Below are positions 7,909-17,496 of a stretch of 64,000 nt of DNA, piece by piece (the first letter of the stretch is position 1; every line of letters begins with the position of its first letter). The DNA comes from Sphingobacterium bovistauri. Its GTDB lineage: Bacteria; Bacteroidota; Bacteroidia; Sphingobacteriales; Sphingobacteriaceae. The position numbers and the translations under genes were made by a program. The notes below the pieces were generated by a model. It did not search any database. It was not told the DNA's origin and saw only the letters and a list, made by a program, of their open reading frames with translations. The stretch lies in assembly GCF_020295405.1 (NCBI RefSeq), contig NZ_JADEYP010000017.1, positions 20,054 through 84,053 on the forward strand, given 5' to 3'.

Positions 7909-8922
7909 TTATTTAGTTGGTGTGTCTGTGTCTTTACCAAAATTGTAACTCGCAAATCGTCCAACATCTTTGGGGTGTACCACATCAATTTCTTCATGCC
8001 CCCAAGGCCACCCACCAAATTGAGTTTTGCGATAATCTGCAAAAGCTTGATCTAGTTCTTCTTTTGTATTCATGACAAAAGGTCCGTAAGCTTCAACTGG
8101 CTCATTAATAGGTTCGCCTTCCAATATTAACAATTTAGCACGTTCGGAATTATTTTTTATTATAATCTCTTCTCCACCAGCTAAATCAGCGATGAAATTT
8201 TGTTGCATACTATATGTATCAATATTTACAACACCACTTCCATCATAAAAGAATAAAAATCTATTCATTGTATCTGAAACAGCCTCTAACTTATAAGTTG
8301 CATTAGGAGCTAAGTCAATTAATGCTACACCTACATGATGTTTTGGATCTTTGGCCCATGAGTGGGGTAGTGCGTCGATCGACTTTACACCATTATATTC
8401 ACCCAATATTACTTTCACTCTGACATCATCACCTACTTTTGCAATTGGAATATTTTCGTGCCAAAGCATTTTGTATTCAGGCTCAGTCATTTTACTTACT
8501 GCCGGAAGATTTAACCATATTTGAAACAAGCGCATTGGATTATCTTTGTCTTCATTTATTAATGGAAACATTTCACCATGCAACACACCAGAGCCAGCAC
8601 TCATCAACTGCACATCACCTTCACCATAACGACCCTTTGAACCTTTGGAATCAAAGTGGTCTGCAAAACCTTCCTCAGCTATCGTGATAATCTCAAAACC
8701 ACGATGGGGGTGAAATGGAAAACCGGGGATTTCTTTGCCATGATACATACGCCAATCAGCGTTTCGGTCAAAATCATTTCCCAAATTTTTTCCTTCCAAA
8801 GATGCTTTAGGTCCAAATTTACCATTACCAGCAGGATACTTGTCATAATGGTAAGCACCTAAAATAAATGGATCTCCTATAGGCATTGGACCTACTACTT
8901 TTTGAATATTTTTAACTTTCAT
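7909..8922 (-). CDS. pirin family protein
   Basis: A 337-residue bicupin of the pirin family, metal-binding cytoplasmic proteins of which some show quercetinase activity or act as redox regulators. The N-terminal cupin carries the metal ligands in FPFHPHRGFEIITI and SAGSGVLHGEMFP, the His-x-His...His...Glu pattern of the family. The C-terminal cupin ends with GPFVMNTKEELDQAFADYRKTQFGGWPW, also typical. ATG 8922 (MKVKNIQKVVGPMPIGDPF) is preferred; the frame is open upstream to 8976 but those residues are not family-like. It is monocistronic, with its own terminator. Confidence 0.92.
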   Translation of the reverse strand: MKVKNIQKVVGPMPIGDPFILGAYHYDKYPAGNGKFGPKASLEGKNLGNDFDRNADWRMYHGKEIPGFPFHPHRGFEIITIAEEGFADHFDSKGSKGRYGEGDVQLMSAGSGVLHGEMFPLINEDKDNPMRLFQIWLNLPAVSKMTEPEYKMLWHENIPIAKVGDDVRVKVILGEYNGVKSIDALPHSWAKDPKHHVGVALIDLAPNATYKLEAVSDTMNRFLFFYDGSGVVNIDTYSMQQNFIADLAGGEEIIIKNNSERAKLLILEGEPINEPVEAYGPFVMNTKEELDQAFADYRKTQFGGWPWGHEEIDVVHPKDVGRFASYNFGKDTDTPTK

Positions 8923-9448
8923 TTTATTACCTTTCTTTACAATATACTTATCAAACGTTATGCCGTAATATGCCAATATGTGACGGAGTAACCTTGAGGT
9001 AAGTGCCTTTATTTCTTTTGTATAATTTCAATAATTGCTCATAATTTGATATTAACATTGAAATTTAATTCTAAATATTTTGTTCATCTTAATAAATAAA
9101 TGATTGAAAGGTTTAACTGCACAATTTGAGAGGAGTAAGGTAATACAACTTTTTTATGAAAAATCTTTTAATAGCTCTCTATTTGAGATTTGGACGGGTA
9201 AATTTTATAGTTAGAATATTGAAATCATGATTAATAATAAGGCTTATTTATTTTGTCATTAGTATTATTATCTAAAACTAATTTGAGACAATTTTTAAAA
9301 GTACTACTAGTTTGTATCTAATAGTACTTTTAAGAGCGAGGCTTATTATACAAAATCTAATAATTGACGAGACTATAGTGTTTTTTGAAAACACACTAAC
9401 GAAAGAATTATAACATTTAGGTTATTAGTCAAGCTTAAAATTAAGAAT
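8923..9448. other. gene-free interval with two hairpins
   Basis: This 526-bp A+T-rich interval lies between the pirin start and the sulfatase stop. No convincing ORF was seen. Two stem-loops are present: AAAAGTACTA with its complement (9297-9331) and GTGTTTT/AAAACAC (9378-9394). The latter is close to the sulfatase 3' end and may terminate it. Nothing else recognisable. Confidence 0.5.
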
Positions 9449-10876
9449 TTAGTTATCCGAAAATTGAATGAATGGATATATTTCGTTTTCGATATGTGCT
9501 TTGTTAATCAATTTCGAAAGTTGTTTTACTTTCTTTGGATTCGAACGAGCTACATTGTTTTTCTCGAAAGGATCTTTTTCAATATTATACAATTCGTAAT
9601 ATGACTCGTTGGGAATTTTCACTTTTTGTTTGATCAATTTCCAACCTTTAGATAATACAGCTTGTCTTCCTCCATCTTCATGAAATTCCCAATACAGATA
9701 TTTATGCTTGTTTTGTTTTCCTTGGTTTAATAGTGTTGGAAGAAAAGAAATACCATCATTTTGGATTGATGGAGATGTTTTTCCTAATTCCACTAGTGTA
9801 TTATATACATCCCAAAATGCTCCTATATGAATTGTTTGTTGATTTGGTGAAATTTTATTTTTCCAATTTACAATAAGTGGTGTACGTATACCTCCTTCGT
9901 AAAGTGAACGTTTTGCTCCTTTATATCCTGCTGTACTGTTAAAGAAGTCAGGATCTGCACCACCTTCACGATGTGCTCCATTGTCACTCGTAAATAAAAT
10001 AATAGTATTCTCTCGCAGACCTAATTCATCTAATTTTGCGACAATCTGCCCAACATAGGCGTCCATGCGAGTCACCATTGCAGCAAAAGTTGCGCGTGGC
10101 TTTTCTACAGATGCATATCCTGCAATAGTCGCATTTTTTCCATAGTCTTCTCCTTTGTGTGGATTTTCTACAAAAGCATTTTCGTACATTTTAAAATATT
10201 CGTCATCAGGGCCTGCTAACTCTGCATGCGGTAATACAGTTGGAACAAAAAGGAAGAACGGTTTGTCTTTATTCTCTTCTATGAATTGTAGTGTGTGTCC
10301 TTGGATTAATGTAGGAGCATAGAGCTCTTTATTTGATAAATCATTTCCTTTAAGTTCCACACGGTCGCTATTATGCCATAAATGTGTTGGGTAATAACGG
10401 TGTGATTGGCGCTGGCAATTATAACCAAAGAAGGTGTCAAAACCTTTTAGGTTAGGATCTCCGCTAGTACCGACCATTCCTAGTCCCCATTTTCCAAATG
10501 CACCAGTCGTATAACCTGCCTTTTGCAAGTCCATCGCAAATGTTTGAATAGAATCTGCTAATGGCTCTTGTCCTTCAGGCTCAATTTCTTTATTTCCTCT
10601 TACATAGGCGTGTCCTGTATGCATACCTGTCATAAGGGATGCGCGGGAGGGGGCACAAACAGATGTGCCGGCGTAGAATTGTGTAAAAGTAATGCCTTGA
10701 TCAGCTAATTTATCCAAGTTTGGGGTCTTGATTTTTTCTTGACCATAGACACCTAAATCTCCAATTCCTAAATCATCTGCTAAGATGAATACAATGTTTG
10801 GTTTTTTGGATTGCGCGTTTGATGACAAGGCTAGTAAAAATAGGATGAAGGTTATTATGTGAGTTGTTTTATTCAT
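9449..10876 (-). CDS. secreted arylsulfatase
   Basis: A 475-residue sulfatase (alkaline-phosphatase superfamily) that hydrolyses sulfate esters. A signal peptide (residues 1-22, ending SSNAQ) predicts export. KPNIVFILADDLGIGDLGVYG provides metal-binding Asp residues. CAPSRASLMTG at residues 74-84 is the C-x-P-S-R motif whose Cys74 must be converted to formylglycine. Further family motifs are GKWGLG, PFFLFVPTVLPHAE and LFTSDNGAHREGGAD. Substrate is unknown; polysaccharide or host-glycan desulfation is usual for Bacteroidota. No sulfatase-maturing enzyme is encoded here, so activation must depend on a gene elsewhere. Confidence 0.93.
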   Translation of the reverse strand: MNKTTHIITFILFLLALSSNAQSKKPNIVFILADDLGIGDLGVYGQEKIKTPNLDKLADQGITFTQFYAGTSVCAPSRASLMTGMHTGHAYVRGNKEIEPEGQEPLADSIQTFAMDLQKAGYTTGAFGKWGLGMVGTSGDPNLKGFDTFFGYNCQRQSHRYYPTHLWHNSDRVELKGNDLSNKELYAPTLIQGHTLQFIEENKDKPFFLFVPTVLPHAELAGPDDEYFKMYENAFVENPHKGEDYGKNATIAGYASVEKPRATFAAMVTRMDAYVGQIVAKLDELGLRENTIILFTSDNGAHREGGADPDFFNSTAGYKGAKRSLYEGGIRTPLIVNWKNKISPNQQTIHIGAFWDVYNTLVELGKTSPSIQNDGISFLPTLLNQGKQNKHKYLYWEFHEDGGRQAVLSKGWKLIKQKVKIPNESYYELYNIEKDPFEKNNVARSNPKKVKQLSKLINKAHIENEIYPFIQFSDN

Positions 10877-10957
10877 GTTTATTCTAGGAAGCTAGTATAT
10901 TAAGTTATCTCGACGCTAAAATATTATTTATTTATGAATACGTCTCCAAGAGATATA

Positions 10958-10996
10958 AAAAAAGTAAAAAGGTTCTTTCCATTAGTGAAAAGAACC
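10958..10996 (-). terminator. intrinsic terminator of clpB
   Basis: An 8-bp stem, GGTTCTTT (10971-10978) with AAAGAACC (10989-10996), lies just after the clpB stop. On the minus strand it is followed by T-runs at 10958-10970. Confidence 0.8.
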
Positions 10997-11022
10997 CTTT
11001 GCAAAAGGAGAATTATCAAAGA

Positions 11023-13623
11023 CTATTGCTTATTCTTATTTAAGAAAACAAAATTTCCATCAAAAACATCTAATTTAATAATCGAATCTGAAGTCACTTT
11101 GCCAGACAAAATTTCTTTAGACAGTTCGTTCAAAATTCGCTTTTGAATCACACGTTTCAATGGACGTGCACCATAAATAGGGTCATATCCCAATTGAGCT
11201 AACCAATCCAACGCTTCATCAGTCGCCGATAAGAAGATATTTTGCTCTGCCAATTGTTTGGTAACATGATTAAATTGCATTCTCACTATACTACCAATTT
11301 CATTCCTACTTAACGGTGTGAACATGATGATCTCATCTATGCGGTTCAAAAACTCTGGTCGAATTGATTTTTGCAATAATTCAAAAACCTCATCTTTCGT
11401 TTTTGCAACGACTTCATCTCTGTTTACATCATTCAATTGAGAGAAATTCTCTTGTATGATATGAGATCCAGTATTCGATGTCATAATGATAATCGTATTT
11501 TTGAAATTCACCACACGACCTTTGTTGTCTGTCAAATGACCATCATCCAGCACTTGTAATAAGATGTTGAACACATCAGGATGTGCTTTTTCAATCTCAT
11601 CCAACAAGACCACAGAATATGGACGACGACGCACTGCTTCCGTTAATTGACCACCTTCTTCATAACCCACGTATCCTGGAGGCGCACCAATCAACCGCGA
11701 TACAGCATGGCGTTCTTGGTATTCGGACATATCAATACGTACTAGCGCTTGCTCATCATCAAACAAAAATTCCGCTAAAGCTTTTGCCAACTCCGTTTTA
11801 CCAACCCCAGTAGTTCCTAAGAAGATAAACGAACCAATAGGGCGTTTGGCATCACTAAGACCAGCGCGTGAGCGACGAATAGCATCCGAAATGGCTTCTA
11901 TAGCTTCTTCTTGACCAGCCACGCGTTTATGTAGTTCCCCTTCTAAATTCAACAGTTTTTCACGTTCTGACTGTATCATTTTGTTAACTGGAATCCCCGT
12001 CCAACGTGACACTACATCTGCAATGTCTTCAGAAGTAACTTCTTCTTTCAACATCCGTGAACTTGCTTGCTTTTCGTTTAACTCTGCTTTAAGTTTTTCA
12101 ACAGTGTCTTGTGCTTCTTTTATTTTGCCGTAACGCAATTCAGCTACCCGGCCATAGTCACCCTGACGTTCGGCTTGATCAGCTTCCAATTTGTAATCTT
12201 CTATATTTTGAACTTCTTGGTTGACACGATCCACTAAAGTTTTCTCGGATTGCCAAGCTGCCTTTAATGAATCTCTTTCCGATGAAAGATTCGCTATAGT
12301 TTCCGATAATTCAGCTACTTTTTTCTCATCTTTCTCTCGTTTTATGGCTTCCCGTTCAATTTCCAGTTGCATGATGCGGCGCTCCAATTCGTCTACAGCT
12401 TCAGGAACTGAGTCCATTTCTAAACGTAATTTTGAAGCAGCCTCATCCACTAAATCAATCGCTTTGTCTGGTAAGAAACGATCTGTAATATAGCGTTGCG
12501 AAAGTTCAACAGCTGCGATAATTGATTCATCAAGTATGCGCACTTTGTGGTGTGTTTCATAACGTTCTTTCAAGCCACGAAGAATAGAAATTGCATCTTG
12601 CGTATCCGGCTCTTCGACCATAACTTTTTGAAAACGACGTTCTAAAGCTTTATCCTTTTCAAAATATTTTTGATACTCATTCAACGTGGTCGCACCAATT
12701 GCGCGTAATTCACCACGCGCTAATGCTGGTTTCAAAATATTTGCGGCATCCATTGCTCCTTCGCCACCACCAGCACCTACTAATGTGTGGATCTCATCAA
12801 TGAACAAGATAATCTCACCATCAGATTCTGAAACCTCTTTTACAACAGCTTTAAGACGTTCTTCAAATTCTCCCTTATATTTTGCTCCGGCAATCAATGC
12901 TCCCATATCCAGCGAGAAAACAGTTTTTGTTTTCAAATTTTCTGGTGCATCACCTTTGATTATACGATGTGCTATACCTTCTGCGATCGCTGTTTTACCA
13001 ACACCGGGCTCACCGACTAAGATTGGGTTATTTTTTGTACGACGCGAAAGAATTTGCATCACACGACGAATTTCTTCATCACGTCCTATTACAGGATCAA
13101 GTTTGCCTGATTCTGCAAATTCATTTAAATTGCGGGCATATTTACCTAATGCATTATATGTTGCTTCCGCATTTGGATCTGTCACTCTATTATTTCCTCT
13201 CAATTCTTTAATTGCTAATTTTAAATCTTTTTCATTAACTCCTTGACCTTTCAATAAACTTCCAACCTTATCTGAAGAGGAGAGAAGTCCTAATAAAAGA
13301 TGTTCTATGGACACATACTCATCATTAAATTCTTTCAAATAGCTTTGTGCCTTTTGAAGTACAGTAGCTGAGGTATTACTTAAGTATACATTCGTATCAG
13401 ATACTTTTGGTAAAGCGTCAATTATTTTATCTGTCTCCGTACCAATGTAATTGCTGTTTACATTTAGTTTTTTTAGTAAATGTGCAATTACGTTTTCATC
13501 TACGGTCAACAATGCTTTGAGTATATGTGCTGGTTCAATAGCTTGCTGTTGATTGCCAACCGCAATTTCTGAAGCTTTTTGAATAGCCTCCTGTGCTTTG
13601 ATTGTATAATTGTTAAAATTCAT
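11023..13623 (-). CDS. clpB: ATP-dependent chaperone ClpB
   Basis: An 866-residue Hsp100 disaggregase that cooperates with DnaK to extract proteins from aggregates in the cytoplasm. It shows the Clp N-domain (1-145), AAA1 with Walker A GEPGVGKT (about residue 204) and [21 protein letters not shown], and the long coiled-coil middle domain (about 410-535) that separates ClpB from ClpA and ClpC. AAA2 has Walker A GTTGVGKT at about residue 603 and [13 protein letters not shown]. Length matches the family. ATG 13623 is preceded by AAAGGAG eight bases upstream, an unusually good Shine-Dalgarno for this genome. No CIRCE-type heat-shock operator was seen. Confidence 0.97.
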   Translation of the reverse strand: MNFNNYTIKAQEAIQKASEIAVGNQQQAIEPAHILKALLTVDENVIAHLLKKLNVNSNYIGTETDKIIDALPKVSDTNVYLSNTSATVLQKAQSYLKEFNDEYVSIEHLLLGLLSSSDKVGSLLKGQGVNEKDLKLAIKELRGNNRVTDPNAEATYNALGKYARNLNEFAESGKLDPVIGRDEEIRRVMQILSRRTKNNPILVGEPGVGKTAIAEGIAHRIIKGDAPENLKTKTVFSLDMGALIAGAKYKGEFEERLKAVVKEVSESDGEIILFIDEIHTLVGAGGGEGAMDAANILKPALARGELRAIGATTLNEYQKYFEKDKALERRFQKVMVEEPDTQDAISILRGLKERYETHHKVRILDESIIAAVELSQRYITDRFLPDKAIDLVDEAASKLRLEMDSVPEAVDELERRIMQLEIEREAIKREKDEKKVAELSETIANLSSERDSLKAAWQSEKTLVDRVNQEVQNIEDYKLEADQAERQGDYGRVAELRYGKIKEAQDTVEKLKAELNEKQASSRMLKEEVTSEDIADVVSRWTGIPVNKMIQSEREKLLNLEGELHKRVAGQEEAIEAISDAIRRSRAGLSDAKRPIGSFIFLGTTGVGKTELAKALAEFLFDDEQALVRIDMSEYQERHAVSRLIGAPPGYVGYEEGGQLTEAVRRRPYSVVLLDEIEKAHPDVFNILLQVLDDGHLTDNKGRVVNFKNTIIIMTSNTGSHIIQENFSQLNDVNRDEVVAKTKDEVFELLQKSIRPEFLNRIDEIIMFTPLSRNEIGSIVRMQFNHVTKQLAEQNIFLSATDEALDWLAQLGYDPIYGARPLKRVIQKRILNELSKEILSGKVTSDSIIKLDVFDGNFVFLNKNKQ

Positions 13624-13778
13624 TTTTATTCTCCTTTCGGTTTACATAATTATTTTAACAAATGGAATGCCTGTGGGTTTTATAAAGTTTAAATCGGAAA
13701 TTTTGTCTGTTTTAAGTGGTTTTGAGCGTCAAAATTTCATGTTTTGATTAAGCTGACTGAATTTTTGACCAAAAATAA

Positions 13779-13801
13779 AGCGCAAGATATTATCTTGCGC
13801 T
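13779..13801 (-). terminator. intrinsic terminator of sigma factor gene
   Basis: A long stem AGCGCAAGATA pairs with TATCTTGCGCT almost without a loop, 29 bp after the sigma-factor stop, with a T-rich stretch following on the minus strand. Confidence 0.85.
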
Positions 13802-13829
13802 TTCCAAATTTTTGAATATGAGCTAAAAG

Positions 13830-14690
13830 TTAGCCTAAATAAGATTTTAAAATTTTGCTACGAGATGTGTGACGAAGACGTTGCAAAGCTTTGTCTTTAA
13901 TTTGACGTACACGTTCTCTCGTTAGGTTAAATTTCTCACCGATCTCTTCAAGTGACAGGGGGTGATTTGATCCTAAACCAAAGAATAAAACGATAATCTC
14001 TCTTTCTCTTTCTGTAAGTGTAGATAGTGAACGTTTGATCTCTTCAGATAATGACTCGTCAATCAATGAACTATCTGTATCAGGATCAGAATTTTCTAAT
14101 ACGTCTAATAACGTATTTTCTTCACCTTGTACAAATGGTGCATCCATTGATACATGTCTACCTGAATTACTCAACGTATCTGAAACCTTGTCTACTGTAG
14201 TTTCTAAGATGTCCGCTAATTCTTCTGGAGAAGGCTCTCTTTCGTACTCTTGTTCTAATTTTGAAAACGCTTTGCTGATCTTACTTAATGAACCTACTTG
14301 GTTAAGAGGTAGACGTACGATACGTGATTGTTCAGCGATAGCTTGCAAAATAGATTGACGAATCCACCACACCGCATAAGAGATAAATTTAAAACCTTTG
14401 GTTTCGTCAAAACGTTTAGCTGCTTTTATTAGGCCTAAGTTACCTTCATTGATCAAGTCTCCTAAAGTAAGACCTTGATTTTGATATTGTTTAGCAACAG
14501 AAACTACGAAACGTAAGTTGGTTTTTGTTAATTTCTCTAATGCCACTTGATCCCCCTCGCGAATACGTTGTGCTAAGATTACCTCTTCTTCAGCAGTAAT
14601 CAAGTCAACTTTTCCAATTTCATGTAAATACTTGTCAAGAGATTGTGATTCACGATTCGTGATCGATTGTGTAATTTTGAGCTGTCTCAT
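13830..14690 (-). CDS. rpoD: primary RNA polymerase sigma factor
   Basis: A 286-residue sigma-70 family factor. Region 1.2 is [20 protein letters not shown]. Region 2 has [39 protein letters not shown] (about 75-115), where the -10-recognising residues lie. Region 3 and region 4 follow, with [14 protein letters not shown] and the [32 protein letters not shown]. The short form lacking region 1.1 is the primary sigma factor of Bacteroidota, which reads the -33 TTTG/-7 TAnnTTTG promoters seen in this window. A TATTTTTG element (complement of 14720-14727) lies upstream of its own start. Monocistronic. Confidence 0.95.
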   Translation of the reverse strand: MRQLKITQSITNRESQSLDKYLHEIGKVDLITAEEEVILAQRIREGDQVALEKLTKTNLRFVVSVAKQYQNQGLTLGDLINEGNLGLIKAAKRFDETKGFKFISYAVWWIRQSILQAIAEQSRIVRLPLNQVGSLSKISKAFSKLEQEYEREPSPEELADILETTVDKVSDTLSNSGRHVSMDAPFVQGEENTLLDVLENSDPDTDSSLIDESLSEEIKRSLSTLTEREREIIVLFFGLGSNHPLSLEEIGEKFNLTRERVRQIKDKALQRLRHTSRSKILKSYLG

Positions 14691-14948
14691 TAATTTTTAT
14701 ACCTTTTTTCTGGATGTTGCAAAAATACTAATATTTTACGTGAATATATGTAATAAATTTGTAATTTATCACTTCATTATGAGGGAGTTATAATGTGTAT
14801 CGAAATTTATTATTAACTTCAAAAATCATTCCAAAAAATCTTAATTAATGTTAATTAAGTAGTTATATTACAATAAATAATTTTTGTTCCTCTATATTAA
14901 AACCTTTTCACAATAAAAATGTTTTCACATTATAAAATTATAATTACA

Positions 14949-15158
14949 ATGAAAAAGTTAATTATTCGACTGGATCAAGTTATGGCTAAAAAACGAATGT
15001 CCCTTAATGAATTAAGCGGACATGTTGGAATAACTTTATCAAACTTATCCATTTTAAAAAACAACAAGGCTAAAGCTATACGTTTAAGTACATTGGCAGC
15101 TATATGCAAAGCACTAGACTGCCAACCAGGTGATGTTATCGTGTATGAGGAAGAATAA
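14949..15158 (+). CDS. small XRE/Cro-like HTH regulator
   Basis: A 69-residue protein consisting almost only of a helix-turn-helix of the XRE/YozG type: VMAKKRMSLNELSGHVGITLSNLSILKNNKAKAIRLSTLAAICKALDCQPGDVIVYEEE. The recognition helix is near residues 30-40. Stand-alone proteins of this kind are probable DNA-binding regulators; no target can be inferred. ATG 14949 (MKKLIIRLDQ) is preferred over 14919 because the added residues do not belong to the fold. It converges with fmt; the stops are 18 bp apart. Confidence 0.88.
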   Translation: MKKLIIRLDQVMAKKRMSLNELSGHVGITLSNLSILKNNKAKAIRLSTLAAICKALDCQPGDVIVYEEE

Positions 15159-15176
15159 ATTTATTTTATAATTTAT

Positions 15177-16097
15177 TTATTTCTCAAAACGATAGCCTTT
15201 TAAAAAATCATTAATTTCCATTCTTTTCTTCCCTTCAATTTGAATGATTTTCAAATTGAGGTAGCCATCTATTGTTGCATATTTCAAAAAAGATTTTCCA
15301 TCACTTAAGATTGAACCGGCTTCGCTTGAGTGATTGGTTAATTCTTTTTCAGCCTCAAAAATCTTGAGTACTTTATTGTTTAAATATGTAAAAGCTGTAG
15401 GATAGGGACTTAAACCGCGTGTTAGATTATAAATGCTTTCAGTCGTATTTTTCCAATTTATAAGACAGTCTTCTTTAAAAATTTTAGGCGCATGTTTTAA
15501 ATTTTCAATGCTCAAATTTTCTTGAGGAACAGGTTTAATACTATTATTTCGAAGACCATCGATAGTTCTTACTAACGTTTCTGCTCCAGCAAGCATCAGT
15601 TTGTCATGAAGTATTCCTGCATTGTCGGTTTCATTAATATCAACTTTCGTCGCTAATAAGATATTGCCGGTATCGATTTCATGTTGTAAAAGGAATGTCG
15701 TAACGCCAGATTCCTTCTCTCCATTTATCACTGCATGATTAATAGGGGCAGCCCCTCTATATTGTGGCAATAAAGAGGCATGTACATTAATCGTCCCCAT
15801 AGGAGGCATGTTCCAAACAAGTTCTGGTAACATACGAAATGCAACGACAACTTGTAAATCAGCTTGATAAGATTTTAAATCTTCTATAAAACTAGGATCT
15901 CTTAATTTCTCCGGTTGTAAAACAGGTAAGCCATTAGCTTCGGCAAAAACCTTTACCGCAGATTGATTTAATTTTTGTCCTCTTCCAGCTGGTTTATCTG
16001 GAGCAGTAATCACAGCAACAACATTTTCTCCAGCATCTAACAAAGCTTTTAATGAAGCCACTGCAAAATCTGGGGTTCCCATAAACACGATACGCAT
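15177..16097 (-). CDS. fmt: methionyl-tRNA formyltransferase
   Basis: A 306-residue enzyme that formylates the initiator Met-tRNA with 10-formyltetrahydrofolate. MRIVFMGTPDFAVASLKALL opens the Rossmann-like domain. The catalytic signature HASLLPQYRGAAPINHAVINGE (about 109-130) includes the conserved Asn-x-His and the SLLPxYRG loop. FLLQHEIDTGNIL and RGLSPYPTAF continue the family pattern into the C-terminal tRNA-binding domain. ATG 16097 is chosen; the frame stays open to 16154 but residues before MRIVF are not family-like. It diverges from the LolC/E-type permease. Confidence 0.96.
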   Translation of the reverse strand: MRIVFMGTPDFAVASLKALLDAGENVVAVITAPDKPAGRGQKLNQSAVKVFAEANGLPVLQPEKLRDPSFIEDLKSYQADLQVVVAFRMLPELVWNMPPMGTINVHASLLPQYRGAAPINHAVINGEKESGVTTFLLQHEIDTGNILLATKVDINETDNAGILHDKLMLAGAETLVRTIDGLRNNSIKPVPQENLSIENLKHAPKIFKEDCLINWKNTTESIYNLTRGLSPYPTAFTYLNNKVLKIFEAEKELTNHSSEAGSILSDGKSFLKYATIDGYLNLKIIQIEGKKRMEINDFLKGYRFEK

Positions 16098-16139
16098 ATA
16101 TAATCTTATTACTTTTATTTTAAAACGGTATAACTTGAA

Positions 16140-16169
16140 TTTGTCAAGTGCCAAAAATTATTAACTTTG
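16140..16169 (+). promoter_or_regulatory. promoter of LolC/E-type permease
   Basis: TTTG at 16140-16143, an 18-bp spacer and TAACTTTG at 16162-16169 match the Bacteroidota -33/-7 consensus. The predicted start is about 16176, roughly 20 bp before the TTG start codon. Confidence 0.7.
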
Positions 16170-16194
16170 CGAAGTTACAAAATAATATTGCAGG

Positions 16195-17412
16195 TTGAAT
16201 TTTCCTTTATTTTTAGCCAATAGAATAAATTTAAAAGGTCAACGGACTTTTTCTAAACTTATAGTCCGTGTGACTATAGGAGCATTGTCTATTGCTATTA
16301 TTGCAATACTTCTTTCTGTAGCTATACTAAGAGGCTTTAAAGAAGAGATAACAACGAAACAACGTGGTTTTTTTGGTGACCTTGTCGTTACAAAGCAAAC
16401 TTTAGCTGATTATGCATTGATGCCAGTATTGCTAAGCGACTCTCAGAGGACGGAGATATTAAGTATTCCGACTGTTGAATCTATTAATGGTTTCGCAACT
16501 CAGGTAGGGATAATCAATGTTAATTCGGAAGTAGAGGGGGTGATGCTGAAGGGGATAGAGCCAACTTACGATCAGCGTTTTTTAAAAAGTAGTTTAGTTG
16601 ATGGAAATATTCTAAACCTAGAGGAAGATAGCAATGAGCAGCAATTGCTCATTTCATATTATCTTGCGAATCGATTAAGCTTGAAAGTGGGTGATGACTT
16701 AATAATGTCATTCGTAAAGGACAATCGTACACGCAAAAGAAAGTTTCTGATCACAGGTATTTATAGAACAAATTCAGATGATTGGGATAAAAATTATGTG
16801 GTTGGATCCATTGAAGTGATTCGTAAGATGAATAATCTATTGGTTAATGAGACAGGTGCTTATGAAATACGAATCAATGATTTTTCAAAGTTGAATGAAG
16901 TGACAGAAGCAGTTAATGAGGTATTGCCCGTAGAATTGAAAGCTACAAATGTAGTTGAATTTTGGGCCGATGTATTCAATTGGCTGGAAATGTTGGATAT
17001 GAATGATGATATTATTTTCGTATTGATGGTTATTGTAGCAGTGATAAATATGGTCTCATCGTTACTCATCACTATTCTAGAACGTACAAATATGATAGGT
17101 ATATTGAAGGCTTTAGGGATGAATAATACAGCGTTGCGTAAAGTGTTTATGATGAATTCTTTATATATCATCGGATACGGTCTGTTGATCGGTAACTTAG
17201 TCGCATTTTCTGCCTATTTTTTCCAGAGAGCTACACACTTTTTTAAATTAGATCCTAGTATATATTATTTGGAGTTTGTGCCAATGCACATTGATGTGCT
17301 TACAGTAGTTGTATTAAATATATCTGTTATAATTTTAGTGTTTTTGACTACTATAATACCTTCAATGCTTATAACTCGGATATCACCAATTAAGGCTATT
17401 CAATTTAAGTAA
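16195..17412 (+). CDS. LolC/LolE-type ABC transporter permease
   Basis: A 405-residue inner-membrane protein of the FtsX/MacB/LolCE permease superfamily. It has one N-terminal transmembrane helix (about 27-49, TIGALSIAIIAILLSVAI), a large periplasmic domain (50-265) and three C-terminal helices (about 268-295, 320-345, 365-390), ending in the conserved cytoplasmic ISPIKAIQFK. LolC/E proteins transfer lipoproteins from the inner membrane to the carrier LolA, powered by the ATPase LolD. The start codon is TTG at 16195; NFPLFLANR following it matches how homologues begin, and no upstream ATG fits. No LolD gene is adjacent. Confidence 0.88.
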   Translation: MNFPLFLANRINLKGQRTFSKLIVRVTIGALSIAIIAILLSVAILRGFKEEITTKQRGFFGDLVVTKQTLADYALMPVLLSDSQRTEILSIPTVESINGFATQVGIINVNSEVEGVMLKGIEPTYDQRFLKSSLVDGNILNLEEDSNEQQLLISYYLANRLSLKVGDDLIMSFVKDNRTRKRKFLITGIYRTNSDDWDKNYVVGSIEVIRKMNNLLVNETGAYEIRINDFSKLNEVTEAVNEVLPVELKATNVVEFWADVFNWLEMLDMNDDIIFVLMVIVAVINMVSSLLITILERTNMIGILKALGMNNTALRKVFMMNSLYIIGYGLLIGNLVAFSAYFFQRATHFFKLDPSIYYLEFVPMHIDVLTVVVLNISVIILVFLTTIIPSMLITRISPIKAIQFK

Positions 17413-17496
17413 TTGGTTCCGAATTCCTAATTGCCGTGTTTTTTTTGTATTTTAACTGCGATTAAAATTAATCCACTAATATAATTGCAGAATACA

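Noticed and set aside
10934..11146. 70-codon + strand ORF between the sulfatase and clpB genes
   Set aside because: It runs through the clpB terminator hairpin and into the clpB 3' end; no family resemblance.
12686..13246. 186-codon ORF on the + strand opposite clpB
   Set aside because: It is antisense to the conserved AAA1 domain of clpB, its residues are Ser/Pro-rich as expected from a mirrored frame, and it has no start signal.
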